DNA of 64,000 nt. It comes from Bacteroidales bacterium (GTDB lineage Bacteria; Bacteroidota; Bacteroidia; Bacteroidales; F082). The notes under the pieces were generated by a model that had not been told where the DNA came from, made no database searches, and saw nothing but the letters and a program-made list of their open reading frames with translations. The stretch lies in contig JAKSMU010000007.1 in the NCBI GenBank assembly GCA_024400455.1, forward strand, positions 1 to 64,000. Direction: 5' to 3'. Below are positions 17,034-25,771 of this stretch, in pieces (the stretch's first letter is position 1; each line of letters opens with the position of its first letter). The position numbers and the translations under genes are program-made.

Positions 17034-17204
17034 AATTCTTCTTGTTTTTGAGGTTACGGGACGACGAGGGTTCGGGATTACGAGATTATATTTGCTCTCA
17101 TCGTTTTTTGCCGTTTCGCGTTTCTTTTCGGCGGCAAAGATAAGCGGTATGCATCGTTATGGACGGGGCGGAGCAGGAACTTTTTTCACAAATGACACAA
17201 AATC

Positions 17205-17453
17205 TTATTCTCCCATTCTTTGGCTTTCTCCTTTTTTGATTTCAGCCACATAATATTGGAAGAAATTGAAATTCATGACTTGTGAGATGCGCAGGAGCAA
17301 ATCCGTGTCTAAGGAAGGACGGTGGAACACCTTGTAGAGGTGGTTGCGCGTGCAGGGAATTTCGCGTGCCAGCCAGCCCACGCTGCGTTGGTCTTTCCTC
17401 AGCTGCTCGTGGATGATGTTGCCAATGTGTATGTCGCCTTTTGTGTAAGCCAT
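17205..17453 (-). CDS. Small HTH (XRE-like) DNA-binding protein, copy 2
   Basis: 82 residues. Closely similar along its length to the protein at 11807-12058: both share RSV.WLA...PCTRNH.YK.F and LLLRISQVMNFNFFQYY. It reads away from a 120-base imperfect inverted repeat upstream and towards rtcB. A regulatory role is presumed. Confidence 0.7.
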   Translation of the reverse strand: MAYTKGDIHIGNIIHEQLRKDQRSVGWLAREIPCTRNHLYKVFHRPSLDTDLLLRISQVMNFNFFQYYVAEIKKGESQRMGE

Positions 17454-17919
17454 GCCGCCCTGTGGTTCGGCTTCCGCCCTTGCGCCTCGGCATAGAAATA
17501 GCGTGAACGCTTATCGCCTCTATGACCGCAGTAGGCTCTGGAAAATGCCTCATCATACCATAAAAAACGAAAGATTCACGCTAAAAAAGCATGAACCTTC
17601 GCTCTTCATTCCTGTATGATTCAATTTTCCAGATTTACTACGGTAGGAACAAGAGCAAAAGCCCTTTTTATATCAGATTATGTGTGTTTTATTTGTTTCT
17701 CCTGTCGATTCTCCTATTTTGTTGAGGCTTCAAAAATAGGAAAATTATTTGAAAGGAAAACAAATTATTAACTCAAATGATCTCAAACAGTGATTTTGCC
17801 GAAAATTGTGCCGTGATTATTGAATATGGACTTACAGATAACAACTAATGTTCTAACAGTTATGTTTGTAGGTTTCAGCCGTATAAAACTTGTCATGAAA
17901 CAGTTTTCATTTGGCATAA
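17454..17919. other. Intergenic region, 466 bases
   Basis: The only structure is the imperfect inverted repeat at 17525-17645. The remainder (17646-17919) is AT-rich with no supported reading frame or clear promoter. Confidence 0.5.
17525..17645. repeat. Imperfect inverted repeat, about 120 bases (MITE-like or hairpin RNA)
   Basis: The outer arm ACCGCAGTAGGCTCTGGAAA at 17525 pairs with TTTTCCAGATTTACTACGGT near 17645 with few mismatches. Inner parts also pair: TCATAC with GTATGA, and CGAAAGATTCACGC with GCATGAACCTTCG around an A-rich centre. It could be a non-autonomous mobile element or the fold of a structured RNA. No target-site duplication is obvious. Confidence 0.5.
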
Positions 17920-18111
17920 TCAGGCATCATCATCATTTCCACCATCATTCTCAAAAACATCGTAAATGATTTTGTCAATACCGAAAGCAAAAATCATACA
18001 GAATACGGAAATCCCAATATAACCCTCTATATCATGGGCACCGATAAATATTATCGCTAATACTTCGAGAATAATAAAGATTATTATTGTACGGATTATA
18101 TAATGACGCAT
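17920..18111 (-). CDS. Small two-helix membrane protein
   Basis: 63 residues. Two hydrophobic segments (about 5-23 and 30-47) with a short DIEG loop, then an acidic tail ending in GGNDDDA. Unknown function. AT-rich relative to the core genes around it. Confidence 0.45.
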   Translation of the reverse strand: MRHYIIRTIIIFIILEVLAIIFIGAHDIEGYIGISVFCMIFAFGIDKIIYDVFENDGGNDDDA

Positions 18112-18213
18112 TTTTTTGTTTTTTAATTATTGATCTTCAATTCGTTATAAACTAATGTGTACTTTATTGAAATAAATTGTCAAGCCAGTTTGCTTTCATA
18201 GTTTCACCTTTTA

Positions 18214-18396
18214 TTATTTCTTTTCTTTCATTTGTCCAAAGGCGCATTGGCTGCATTTGAAGCCACCGGAACTGTATTTTCCTTTGTGCTTGCTAAGACA
18301 GGAAGGACAGACGCGATATCCACATTTGTCACATACAAACCATTTCCAATCGGTCGGGAATTCTTTCCCGCAACATTGACAGGGAATTAGAGGCAT
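18214..18396 (-). CDS. Small zinc-ribbon protein
   Basis: 60 residues with four CxxC pairs (CQCC, CDKC, CPSC, CSQC). This spacing suggests two zinc-binding ribbons. Probably a nucleic-acid- or protein-binding adaptor; no specific family named. Lies between two other small minus-strand genes. Confidence 0.55.
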   Translation of the reverse strand: MPLIPCQCCGKEFPTDWKWFVCDKCGYRVCPSCLSKHKGKYSSGGFKCSQCAFGQMKEKK

Positions 18397-18433
18397 AGTA
18401 AATCGTGTTTTAATGTTGTAATGTCAGGTTTTG

Positions 18434-18676
18434 TCATTCAAAATTCTCTAAAATAGAGACAAGTTTTTCATTCATAGCTAATACTGCTGTCATTATTGTC
18501 TCTTCTTTGTTTGAAGTCTGAGACTTCACTTCTATTTCAAAGTTATTAACTATTAATGAAACTTTGACAAGCGCATCATCACCTTTTTCTTCAAGCGTCC
18601 AGGTGCCTATACAGCTATTTCCTTGTTTTGAACAAAGCCATTCTTTCACTTTGTTTTTAAATTCGTCTTGTGTCAT
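18434..18676 (-). CDS. Hypothetical small protein
   Basis: 80 residues, cytosolic and acidic, with predicted helices at both ends and a central beta stretch (ALVKVSLIVNNFEIEVK). Not recognised. It lies downstream of the terminator that ends the radical SAM/peptide transcript. Confidence 0.45.
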   Translation of the reverse strand: MTQDEFKNKVKEWLCSKQGNSCIGTWTLEEKGDDALVKVSLIVNNFEIEVKSQTSNKEETIMTAVLAMNEKLVSILENFE

Positions 18677-18707
18677 ACTTTTAATGTGCTAATTATTCAC
18701 GTTGAAA

Positions 18708-18736
18708 GAGGCAGAACCCCGAAAGAGTTCTGCCTC
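18708..18736 (-). terminator. Hairpin after the 34-residue peptide gene
   Basis: A perfect 10-bp stem GAGGCAGAAC/GTTCTGCCTC with a 9-base loop. On the minus strand only a short TTT follows, so termination strength is uncertain. It lies 16 bases beyond the peptide stop and closes the radical SAM unit. Confidence 0.6.
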
Positions 18737-18751
18737 GTGGTTTTTAATCAT

Positions 18752-18856
18752 TTACGCAGCTCTGTACATAATGCCGCACGAATACTCAGAGGATTTTGGG
18801 CAACCAGGATTTGCCACAACACTTGAAGCATTGCTGATAACTAATTCTACTTTCAT
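18752..18856 (-). CDS. Candidate RiPP precursor peptide, 34 residues
   Basis: A short frame found by reading the gap after the radical SAM gene. The peptide begins MKVELVISNASS and contains two Cys, C19 in NPGCPKSSEY and C27 in SCGIMYRAA, with the C-terminus at residue 34. The 47-base spacing to the radical SAM stop, same strand, and the hairpin directly after its stop all suggest one unit. The split into a leader (about 1-15) and a Cys/Tyr-rich core (about 16-34) is inference from the usual design of SPASM-modified peptides. No named precursor family is recognised. CG-x-x-Y at the end faintly recalls mycofactocin precursors, but that likeness is weak. Confidence 0.5.
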   Translation of the reverse strand: MKVELVISNASSVVANPGCPKSSEYSCGIMYRAA

Positions 18857-18902
18857 TTCAGTAAGATTTAGATGGTTATAGGTGTGCTGCGGGAGACACC
18901 AT

Positions 18903-20447
18903 TTATCCCTTTGTATGATAGGTGCGTTGCAGATTCAGCTTGTTTTTGGGCAGGCTTCTCAACGCGGTTACAAATTCCTTTCCTTGCAGAGGGTCGTAGC
19001 CCTCCATCATCTTGTGCGCCATGTTGCAACGCACTTTTGCCATAAAGCAATTTTCCTCGGCTGGTTTGCGGTAGTCCTTGTGCTCCACATAGTTGCTGCC
19101 CACACACAGGTTGCAGTAGGCGCAATAATCATGTCGGCCACATTCCTCATATTGCTGCAAGGTGGCGTTGCGCCATTCTTTCAGCAAATCACTTCCGGTA
19201 AGTATTTCCGCTATGTTTTGCTTCTTCAAATTGCCAAATGGCATCGGGAAAGCGCAACAAGGTTGCAGGTCGCCATCGGGCGTCATGCAGAAAGCAGTGC
19301 AAGCCGCTCCGCAGCCGTTTACGTCCATTCTTCTTGGCTGTCCGCCAAAATTGGGCGCTTCGGGGCCAACATAATAGGCAAGGTTGTCGTCACGCAAAAC
19401 CACTTGGAATTGCTCTTCGGTCAGACGCAACTGCCTTGCGCATTGGTCGCCGTCAATGGAATCGGTGATATTAATCTCAAACTGAGGTATGGCACCATAT
19501 TTCTTGGCAATGTCGGCGACCATATAATAGCTGTGCAGATTCGGCTGCATGATACAGCATTTCAGATTCATGGGAACTGCCAAGGCAGACAATCGGCTCA
19601 CTACTTTCATGGAGCGTTCCCAAGAGCCTTTCACGCGGGTTATGAAATCGTGGTCTTCGGCAATGCCGCTATAAATGCTCACGCCAACCAGACGAGGATA
19701 ATAACCGGCAAGCCGTTCAACATCGTTTATCAAACGCTGCCCGTTGGTGAAGACATCGAAAGCAATCTCCTTTTTATACAGATAATCAACGATTTCCCAA
19801 GCAATCGGTTTGGAGAATGGGTCGCCGCCCGAAAGACAGACTTTCACAAGTCCGTGATTGTAAAGGTCATCAATGATGCGCTTGTAATCTTCCAGACACA
19901 ATTTTTCGCGGTCACCACGATGGCTTGTCTCGCTATCGTTGCGCGTGGCGCCAGGGTTATAGCAATGTATGCACTTTTCGCTACAGTTGTAGGTCAATTC
20001 AAACATTACGGATGTTACCGTCCTGCCATCGTCAACGGCATCAAAATAACTTTGCTCAGCGGTTGAAACCTCAACAGGCAGTTTCTCCTTTGTGGTTTTT
20101 TCTGCCGTCATGGTTTCGTTGCATCGCATTTCGGCAAGCTGTGCCCTATAGTTCTTTATGCCTTCTTCCGAAGGAATGGCGTTAGTCAGCAGCCCCACAT
20201 TTATTAAGGTGTCGAAAAAAGGCACGATGGATTCTTGGGCAATGCCTGTGGCTTCGGCTACTTTTTCGATACAGAGTTCTTCGTTTCTCCCTACGGAAAG
20301 CACCTGTCCGATGACATCAGCGGAATAGGATTCAAAAAAATAGCTATAGCCCGCCAAAAGGTTATACATCAGGGCAACGTGCTTGTTGCTGTCGTATCTG
20401 CCGCAAGTCCATTCGGGACGGATATATTGTTGTTTCGTTTCTGCCAT
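18903..20447 (-). CDS. Radical SAM/SPASM protein with PqqD-like N-terminus (peptide maturase-like)
   Basis: 514 residues. The N-terminal part (about 20-110) looks like a PqqD/RRE-type winged helix that would bind a leader peptide. The radical SAM motif is CSEKCIHCYN (C-x3-C-x2-C) at about 155, with SGGDPF after it. The C-terminal SPASM part has many Cys: NGCGAACTAFC, QPCCAF, CGRHDYCAYCNLC and NCF, enough for two auxiliary 4Fe-4S clusters. This layout fits maturases that make C-C, thioether or related links in ribosomal peptides. The downstream 34-residue gene is the natural substrate candidate. Driven by a good promoter at 20472-20501. Confidence 0.85.
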   Translation of the reverse strand: MAETKQQYIRPEWTCGRYDSNKHVALMYNLLAGYSYFFESYSADVIGQVLSVGRNEELCIEKVAEATGIAQESIVPFFDTLINVGLLTNAIPSEEGIKNYRAQLAEMRCNETMTAEKTTKEKLPVEVSTAEQSYFDAVDDGRTVTSVMFELTYNCSEKCIHCYNPGATRNDSETSHRGDREKLCLEDYKRIIDDLYNHGLVKVCLSGGDPFSKPIAWEIVDYLYKKEIAFDVFTNGQRLINDVERLAGYYPRLVGVSIYSGIAEDHDFITRVKGSWERSMKVVSRLSALAVPMNLKCCIMQPNLHSYYMVADIAKKYGAIPQFEINITDSIDGDQCARQLRLTEEQFQVVLRDDNLAYYVGPEAPNFGGQPRRMDVNGCGAACTAFCMTPDGDLQPCCAFPMPFGNLKKQNIAEILTGSDLLKEWRNATLQQYEECGRHDYCAYCNLCVGSNYVEHKDYRKPAEENCFMAKVRCNMAHKMMEGYDPLQGKEFVTALRSLPKNKLNLQRTYHTKG

Positions 20448-20471
20448 TAAAACTTATTTTTCATTTCGCTG

Positions 20472-20501
20472 CAAAACTACATATAAATATTTAATTATCA
20501 A
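20472..20501 (-). promoter_or_regulatory. Promoter of the radical SAM/peptide unit
   Basis: On the minus strand: TTG (20501-20499), a 19-base spacer and TAGTTTTG (20479-20472), 24 bases before the ATG at 20447. Confidence 0.65.
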
Positions 20502-20513
20502 TGGTTTACTACT

Positions 20514-20550
20514 ATCCAATGTGGATACAAAAACTGTATCCGATTTGGAT
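20514..20550. promoter_or_regulatory. Palindrome upstream of the radical SAM promoter (possible operator)
   Basis: Two 15-base arms (ATCCAATGTGGATAC and GTATCCGATTTGGAT) flank a 7-base A-rich spacer; 12 Watson-Crick pairs and one wobble form between arms. It lies just upstream of the -33 element at 20499-20501, and TGGAT half-sites repeat further along (20546, 20555, 20563). A regulator binding site is likely but its protein is unknown. Confidence 0.45.
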
Positions 20551-21066
20551 AATTGGATGAAATGGATGAAAAAAAAATGGCGCTTTTTGGTAGTGGAAAT
20601 GTTAAAATGGCTGTTAGAAAGTTTCAAAAGTATGATGGATAAATAAAGGCAATAATATATTTTTGACCCATATTTGTTGGAATCTGCCAACCGATGTGGT
20701 GATCGAAGGGTCAAAACTGCACCTGCCTTATACCCGCTCCGTACTTCGTCCAATACTTGTCCATACTTCGCTCAATGCTCATCCAATCCAAGGAATTGGA
20801 CAAGCTGTGCGGCAGGTTATTACAAATAATGGAAGGGATACGGTGAGGGTCCTGGGAGGCTACAGACAACAGGCACAGGAAACTCACTACGTGGCAAATA
20901 AAAACTTCCTGTCACGCTATCTCCGCTTTTTGATGCTGCAAAGTCGGATAGGGGTGCATTTATTTGCCACGAATTAGGTTTTGGACGTTTTGGCTATTAA
21001 AAGGACAAATTGTATGTTATTGCCAATAAAAATGCAGCTTTTTGTAGTATTTGCTCAACAAATCTC
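20551..21066. other. Intergenic region without a supported gene
   Basis: The part 20690-20830 is more GC-rich and contains repeated TACTTCG and CCAAT words, with a CCTGCC/GGCAGG inverted pair at its flanks; it may be a decayed repeat. No frame has a recognisable product. Confidence 0.4.
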
Positions 21067-22674
21067 TTACATCCTAAACACGCCAAACTGCTGCATCGGG
21101 AAAGGCTTGTTCAACGATGCGGCAATGCCCAAAGCCAGCACGTTGCGCGTGTCAACTGGGTCGATGATGCCATCATCCCAAAGGCGTGCCGTGCTGTAAT
21201 AGGCCGAGCCTTCGTAATCGTATTTGGCCAAAATATCACGTTTCAGTTTAGCGATTTCGTTGGTCGGGACATCCAATCCTTTGTATTTGTATTGGTCTTC
21301 TTTCACGGTGGCTAGCACATTGGCCGCCTGTTCGCCGCCCATCACCGAAATCTTGGCGTTAGGCCACATGAAAAGCAATCTTGGACTGTAAGCACGGCCA
21401 GCCATACCGTAGTTGCCGGCACCGAACGAGCCACCGAAAATGACCGTGAACTTCGGCACATTGGCGTTTGAAACGGCATGAACCATCTTGGCCCCGTCCT
21501 TGGCAATGCCGCCTTGCTCATACTGCTTGCCGACCATAAATCCTGTAATGTTCTGCAAAAACACCAAAGGAATGTTGCGCTGGCAGCAAAGTTCGATGAA
21601 ATGCGTCGCCTTTAACGCTGATTCCGAGAACAATACGCCAAAATTAGCAATGATGCCGACAGGGAATCCCATGATGTGCGCAAAACCACACACAATGGTC
21701 GTGGCATAACGCGCCTTGAACTCCTGGAAACGGCTGCCATCGACGATGCGTGCAATGATTTCGCGCGGGTCGACGAGCTTGTGGAAATCGACGGGAGCCA
21801 AGCCGTACAATTCTTCAGGGTCATATAAAGGTGCCTCGACGGGCAACATGTCTAATTTTTGGCGATGCGATTTCTCCAAAGTCTTGAAAATGTTGCGGCA
21901 AATCTGCAAGGCGTGTTCATCGTTTTCGGCCAAATGGTCGGCGACACCCGAAATGGAAGTGTGCATGTCGGCGCCGCCCAATTCTTCAGCCGTCACCACT
22001 TCGCCCGTGGCGGCTTTCACCAGCGGAGGGCCGCCAAGGTAAATCGTGCCTTGGTTGCGGACGATGATGGTCTCATCGCTCATGGCCGGAACGTAGGCAC
22101 CGCCCGCCGTACACATGCCCATCACGATGGCAATCTGCGGAATGCCCATGGCCGACATGCGCGCCTGATTGTAGAAAAACCTGCCGAAATGGTCGCGGTC
22201 GGGGAAGACGGTGTCCTGCTCGGGGAGGAAGGCACCGCCGCTGTCGACCATATACACGCAAGGCAGATGGTTTTCCATGGCAATTTCCTGGGCACGAAGG
22301 TGTTTCTTCACCGTATATTGCATATAGGTTCCGCCTTTCACCGTAGCGTCGTTGGCAACAATCACCGCCTCGCGGCCCTGAATGATGCCAATGCCGGTGA
22401 TGATGCCCGCCGACGGAAAATCGTTGTTGTAGGTTCCGTAGGCCGCCATCGGCGAAAGCTCCAGAAACGGCGTGTTCGGGTCGATGAGCAAATCGATGCG
22501 TTCGCGCGCCAATAGCTTGTTGCGCTTCTTGTGTTTGGCCACGGCAGCTTCGCCGCCGCCTTTCATGGCCTCGCCCATCGCTTGACGGTAATCGGCCATC
22601 AGTTTCAGGAAATCCTGTTTTTTCTGCTGAAATTCAAGAGAATTTGTCTGTATGTTTGATTTTAGGACTTGCAC
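21067..22674 (-). CDS. mccB: Methylcrotonyl-CoA carboxylase, carboxyltransferase subunit
   Basis: 535 residues, the family length. The blocks [45 protein letters not shown] and [16 protein letters not shown] match the MccB pattern better than PccB. It transfers CO2 from carboxybiotin to 3-methylcrotonyl-CoA, in leucine breakdown. The frame begins with GTG at 22672-22674; the N-terminus [11 protein letters not shown] fits MccB, so GTG is the likely start. Its biotin-carrying partner (27662-29653) lies 5 kb away, separated by four unrelated genes. Confidence 0.85.
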   Translation of the reverse strand: MQVLKSNIQTNSLEFQQKKQDFLKLMADYRQAMGEAMKGGGEAAVAKHKKRNKLLARERIDLLIDPNTPFLELSPMAAYGTYNNDFPSAGIITGIGIIQGREAVIVANDATVKGGTYMQYTVKKHLRAQEIAMENHLPCVYMVDSGGAFLPEQDTVFPDRDHFGRFFYNQARMSAMGIPQIAIVMGMCTAGGAYVPAMSDETIIVRNQGTIYLGGPPLVKAATGEVVTAEELGGADMHTSISGVADHLAENDEHALQICRNIFKTLEKSHRQKLDMLPVEAPLYDPEELYGLAPVDFHKLVDPREIIARIVDGSRFQEFKARYATTIVCGFAHIMGFPVGIIANFGVLFSESALKATHFIELCCQRNIPLVFLQNITGFMVGKQYEQGGIAKDGAKMVHAVSNANVPKFTVIFGGSFGAGNYGMAGRAYSPRLLFMWPNAKISVMGGEQAANVLATVKEDQYKYKGLDVPTNEIAKLKRDILAKYDYEGSAYYSTARLWDDGIIDPVDTRNVLALGIAASLNKPFPMQQFGVFRM

Positions 22675-22779
22675 TTGACAAATGATTTTAGATTGGACAA
22701 AAATATAAAAAGATGTGATAAAAACATAAACTCATTTTGTTTATTTTTGCAGTTTAGAATTTTTTAAAAACGATACACT

Positions 22780-24537
22780 ATGTACAGAACTCATACTTGT
22801 GGTGAACTTCGTCTTGCCGATGCTGGCAAGGAAGTCACGTTATGCGGCTGGGTGCAACGTGTCCGCGACAAGGGCTCCTTGGTTTGGATCGACCTCCGCG
22901 ACCGTTATGGAATCACGCAACTTTTCTTGCAGGATGGCGTCAGCAGCCCTGAATTGATGGAACAGGCCCGCGGTTTTGGCCGTGAATATGTCCTTCAGGT
23001 AAAAGGTACGGTCATCGAGCGCGAATCGAAGAATCCGAACATGCCTACGGGCGAAATCGAAATCCGCGTCAACGGCTTCAATCTGCTGAATACCAGCAAG
23101 ACGCCTCCTTTCACCATCGAAGATGTCAGCGATGGCGGCGATGACCTCCGCATGAAATACCGTTATCTGGACATCCGCCGCAATCCGGTCCGCAAGAATT
23201 TGGAACTGCGTCACCGCATGGCCATGTTGGTCCGCAACTATCTGAGCGACCGCAATTTCTTGGAAATCGAAACCCCGATGCTCATCAAGTCGACGCCTGA
23301 AGGTGCTCGCGACTTCGTGGTGCCGTCACGCATGAACCCCGGCGAATTTTACGCCCTACCTCAAAGCCCCCAGCAATACAAGCAACTGCTGATGGTGGCT
23401 GGCATGGACCGTTATTTCCAAATCGTGCGTTGCTTCCGCGATGAAGACCTCCGCGCCGACCGTCAGCCTGAATTTACACAAATCGACTGCGAAATGTCGT
23501 TTGTCGAGCAGGAAGATGTGCTGAACATGTTTGAAGGTCTTGCCAAACATCTCTTCAAGGAAGTGAAAGGTCTCGAATTTGGCGATTTCCCACGCATGAC
23601 TTGGCACGATGCCATGAAATACTACGGCAGCGACAAGCCGGATATCCGCTTCGGCATGAAGTTCGTTGAACTCAACGATGTGGCTAAAGGAAAGAATTTC
23701 AGTCTGTTCGACAATGCCGACCTCGTTGTTGGTATCAATGCCGAAGGCTGCGCCGAATATACCCGCAAGCAACTCGATGCCTTGACAGAGTTTGTCAAGC
23801 GCCCACAAGTCGGTGCTGGTGGTTTGGTTTACATTAAATATAATGCTGATGGCACATTCAAGTCATCCGTCGATAAATTCTTCACGCCTGACGATTTGAA
23901 ACTCATCGCCGAAAAATTCGGTGCAAAGCCTGGCGACCTGATGCTGATTCTCTGTGGCGAAGCCATGAAGACCCGCGTACAGCTTTGCGCTTTGCGTCTC
24001 GAAATGGGCAACCAACTCGGCCTGCGCAATCCTAACGAATATGCTCCGCTGTGGGTCATCGACTTCCCGCTGCTCGAATGGGACGAAGAAACGCAACGCT
24101 ACTATGCTATGCACCACCCATTTACGGCACCAAAACCGGAAGACGAAGCCTTGCTCGACGACCCAACTAAGTGGGGTGACATCCGCGCCAATGCTTACGA
24201 CATCGTGATGAATGGTGTTGAAGTCGGCGGCGGTTCCATCCGTATCCACAACCGCACCTTGCAAAACAAGATGTTCCACACCCTCGGTTTCACCGACGAA
24301 AAGGCTCAGGAGCAGTTCGGCTTCCTGATGGGTGCCTTCGAGTTTGGCGCACCGCCTCATGCAGGTCTGGCCTTCGGTTTCGACCGTCTTTGCTCGCTCT
24401 TCGGTGGCGCCGACAGCATCCGCGACTTCATCGCCTTCCCGAAGAACAACTCCGGCCGCGATGTGATGAGCGGTTCGCCGTCAGCCATCTCGCAGGAACA
24501 GTTGGATGAGTTGCAGATTAAGGTGGATGTGAAATAA
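22780..24537 (+). CDS. aspS: Aspartyl-tRNA synthetase
   Basis: 585 residues, bacterial type with the inserted GAD domain. N-terminal OB fold ([23 protein letters not shown]), class II motif 2 in [21 protein letters not shown], and motif 3 in [15 protein letters not shown]. The C-terminal part ends in a typical DELQIKV. Preceded by a -7-like TATTTTTG at 22742-22749, without a clear -33 element. Confidence 0.97.
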   Translation: MYRTHTCGELRLADAGKEVTLCGWVQRVRDKGSLVWIDLRDRYGITQLFLQDGVSSPELMEQARGFGREYVLQVKGTVIERESKNPNMPTGEIEIRVNGFNLLNTSKTPPFTIEDVSDGGDDLRMKYRYLDIRRNPVRKNLELRHRMAMLVRNYLSDRNFLEIETPMLIKSTPEGARDFVVPSRMNPGEFYALPQSPQQYKQLLMVAGMDRYFQIVRCFRDEDLRADRQPEFTQIDCEMSFVEQEDVLNMFEGLAKHLFKEVKGLEFGDFPRMTWHDAMKYYGSDKPDIRFGMKFVELNDVAKGKNFSLFDNADLVVGINAEGCAEYTRKQLDALTEFVKRPQVGAGGLVYIKYNADGTFKSSVDKFFTPDDLKLIAEKFGAKPGDLMLILCGEAMKTRVQLCALRLEMGNQLGLRNPNEYAPLWVIDFPLLEWDEETQRYYAMHHPFTAPKPEDEALLDDPTKWGDIRANAYDIVMNGVEVGGGSIRIHNRTLQNKMFHTLGFTDEKAQEQFGFLMGAFEFGAPPHAGLAFGFDRLCSLFGGADSIRDFIAFPKNNSGRDVMSGSPSAISQEQLDELQIKVDVK

Positions 24538-24557
24538 TTTATTGAATTTATTGATAT

Positions 24558-24585
24558 GTAGAGACGTAGCGTGCTACGTCTCTAC
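24558..24585. repeat. Perfect palindrome GTAGAGACGTAGC-GT-GCTACGTCTCTAC
   Basis: Two 13-base arms around two bases, between aspS and pfkA. GTAGAGACG... palindromes of this form occur as dispersed intergenic repeats in Bacteroidetes. It may also serve as the aspS terminator although no T run follows. Confidence 0.75.
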
Positions 24586-24600
24586 TCAAAAATAGATAAA

Positions 24601-25695
24601 ATGAAACGCTTATTAGTTCTCACCGGTGGTGGCGATTGCCCGGGCTTGAATGCCGTTATTCGTGCCATCGTGAAAAGAGCCTCTCAGGAAAAAGACTGGG
24701 AAGTGCTCGGCAGCATACAGGCCTACAACGGCGTCCTTTGGGAGCCGACCGAAGTTGTTCGCCTGACGCCTGAAGTGGTGCGCGGAATACATTTCCGTGG
24801 CGGCACCATAATTGAAACCACCAACAAGGGCGGCCCGTTCAGCTGGCCTGTCAAGAATGCCGACGGCACCTGGTCGACAGTTGACCGCTCCGATGAAATG
24901 CTCCGTAAACTGCAATACATGGGCATTGATGCGGTCATCAGCATTGGCGGCGACGGTTCGCAACGCATATCGCAGAAACTCTACGAAAAGGGTTTGAACA
25001 TTATCGGTGTGCCAAAGACCATCGACAATGACCTTTCCTCGACGGAATGTACTTTTGGTTTCCAGACCGCAGTTGAAATTGCTACCGAAGCCGTTGATAA
25101 ACTAGTCACTACGGCTGCCTCGCACAACCGAGTCTTCGTGCTCGAAGTCATGGGACGCGATGCCGGTTGGATTGCCTTACATTCAGCCATTGCAGGCGGT
25201 GCCGAAGTGTGTCTGCTTCCTGAATTTCCATACGACATCAACATCGTGAAGGAAAAACTGGAAAGCCGATTCGACCGCGACCGCGGCTTTGCCGTCGTGG
25301 TGGCTTCGGAAGGCGCACGCCCGAAAGACGGACAGCAGGTTTATGAAATCAGCAGCGAAGTCGGCTACGAAAACAAGAAACTCGGTGGCATCGGCCGTCG
25401 TTTCATCGAAGAGATGAAAGCCGCAGGCTTTACGCACGATATGCGTGAAACCACCTTGGGTCACTTGCAGCGTGGCGGCATTCCGATTGCTTACGACCGC
25501 GTGCTTTCTGCCGAATTTGGCGTGAAGGCTTTCGAAATGGTTTTGAACGGACAGTTCGGCCAGATGGTGGCTTATCGCCATCCAGACTTGATTGCCGTGC
25601 CATTGAAAGAAGCCATCGCCCAACCAAACTTAGTGAAAATCGACAGCGATTTGGTCAAGACCGCCGAAGGTCTCGGCATTTCGCTCGGTATTTAA
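24601..25695 (+). CDS. pfkA: 6-phosphofructokinase, mixed-type (group III-like)
   Basis: 364 residues from MKRLLVL at 24601; a ten-codon upstream extension is not supported. Phosphorylates fructose 6-phosphate. Key blocks: TGGGDCPGLNA, GGDGS (116-120), PKTIDNDL (138-145), EVMGRDAGW. The Gly in GGDGS is what ATP-dependent enzymes have, while the Lys in PKTIDND is typical of PPi-dependent and mixed-substrate enzymes. The combination fits the group III (mixed-substrate) class, so the phosphoryl donor cannot be called with certainty. Confidence 0.93.
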   Translation: MKRLLVLTGGGDCPGLNAVIRAIVKRASQEKDWEVLGSIQAYNGVLWEPTEVVRLTPEVVRGIHFRGGTIIETTNKGGPFSWPVKNADGTWSTVDRSDEMLRKLQYMGIDAVISIGGDGSQRISQKLYEKGLNIIGVPKTIDNDLSSTECTFGFQTAVEIATEAVDKLVTTAASHNRVFVLEVMGRDAGWIALHSAIAGGAEVCLLPEFPYDINIVKEKLESRFDRDRGFAVVVASEGARPKDGQQVYEISSEVGYENKKLGGIGRRFIEEMKAAGFTHDMRETTLGHLQRGGIPIAYDRVLSAEFGVKAFEMVLNGQFGQMVAYRHPDLIAVPLKEAIAQPNLVKIDSDLVKTAEGLGISLGI

Positions 25696-25712
25696 TTAGG
25701 TATCGAGACTAC

Positions 25713-25744
25713 GAGGTTGCGAGGTCTCGGGTTCTCGCAACCTC
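25713..25744. repeat. Inverted repeat after pfkA
   Basis: GAGGTTGCGAG and CTCGCAACCTC form an 11-bp perfect stem with a 10-base loop, in the 76-base gap between pfkA and comB. It has no T run, so a repeat or processing site is as likely as a terminator. Confidence 0.6.
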
Positions 25745-25771
25745 GCAATCCCGAAGTCAAATTGTCCAATC

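Noticed and set aside
18882..20066. 394-residue plus-strand frame opposite the radical SAM gene
   Set aside because: The minus-strand gene has the radical SAM and SPASM motifs; the antisense frame is low complexity with His/Phe-rich runs and no family resemblance.
20663..20977. 104-residue plus-strand frame in the gap after the radical SAM promoter
   Set aside because: No recognisable family, no promoter pattern, repeat-like composition.
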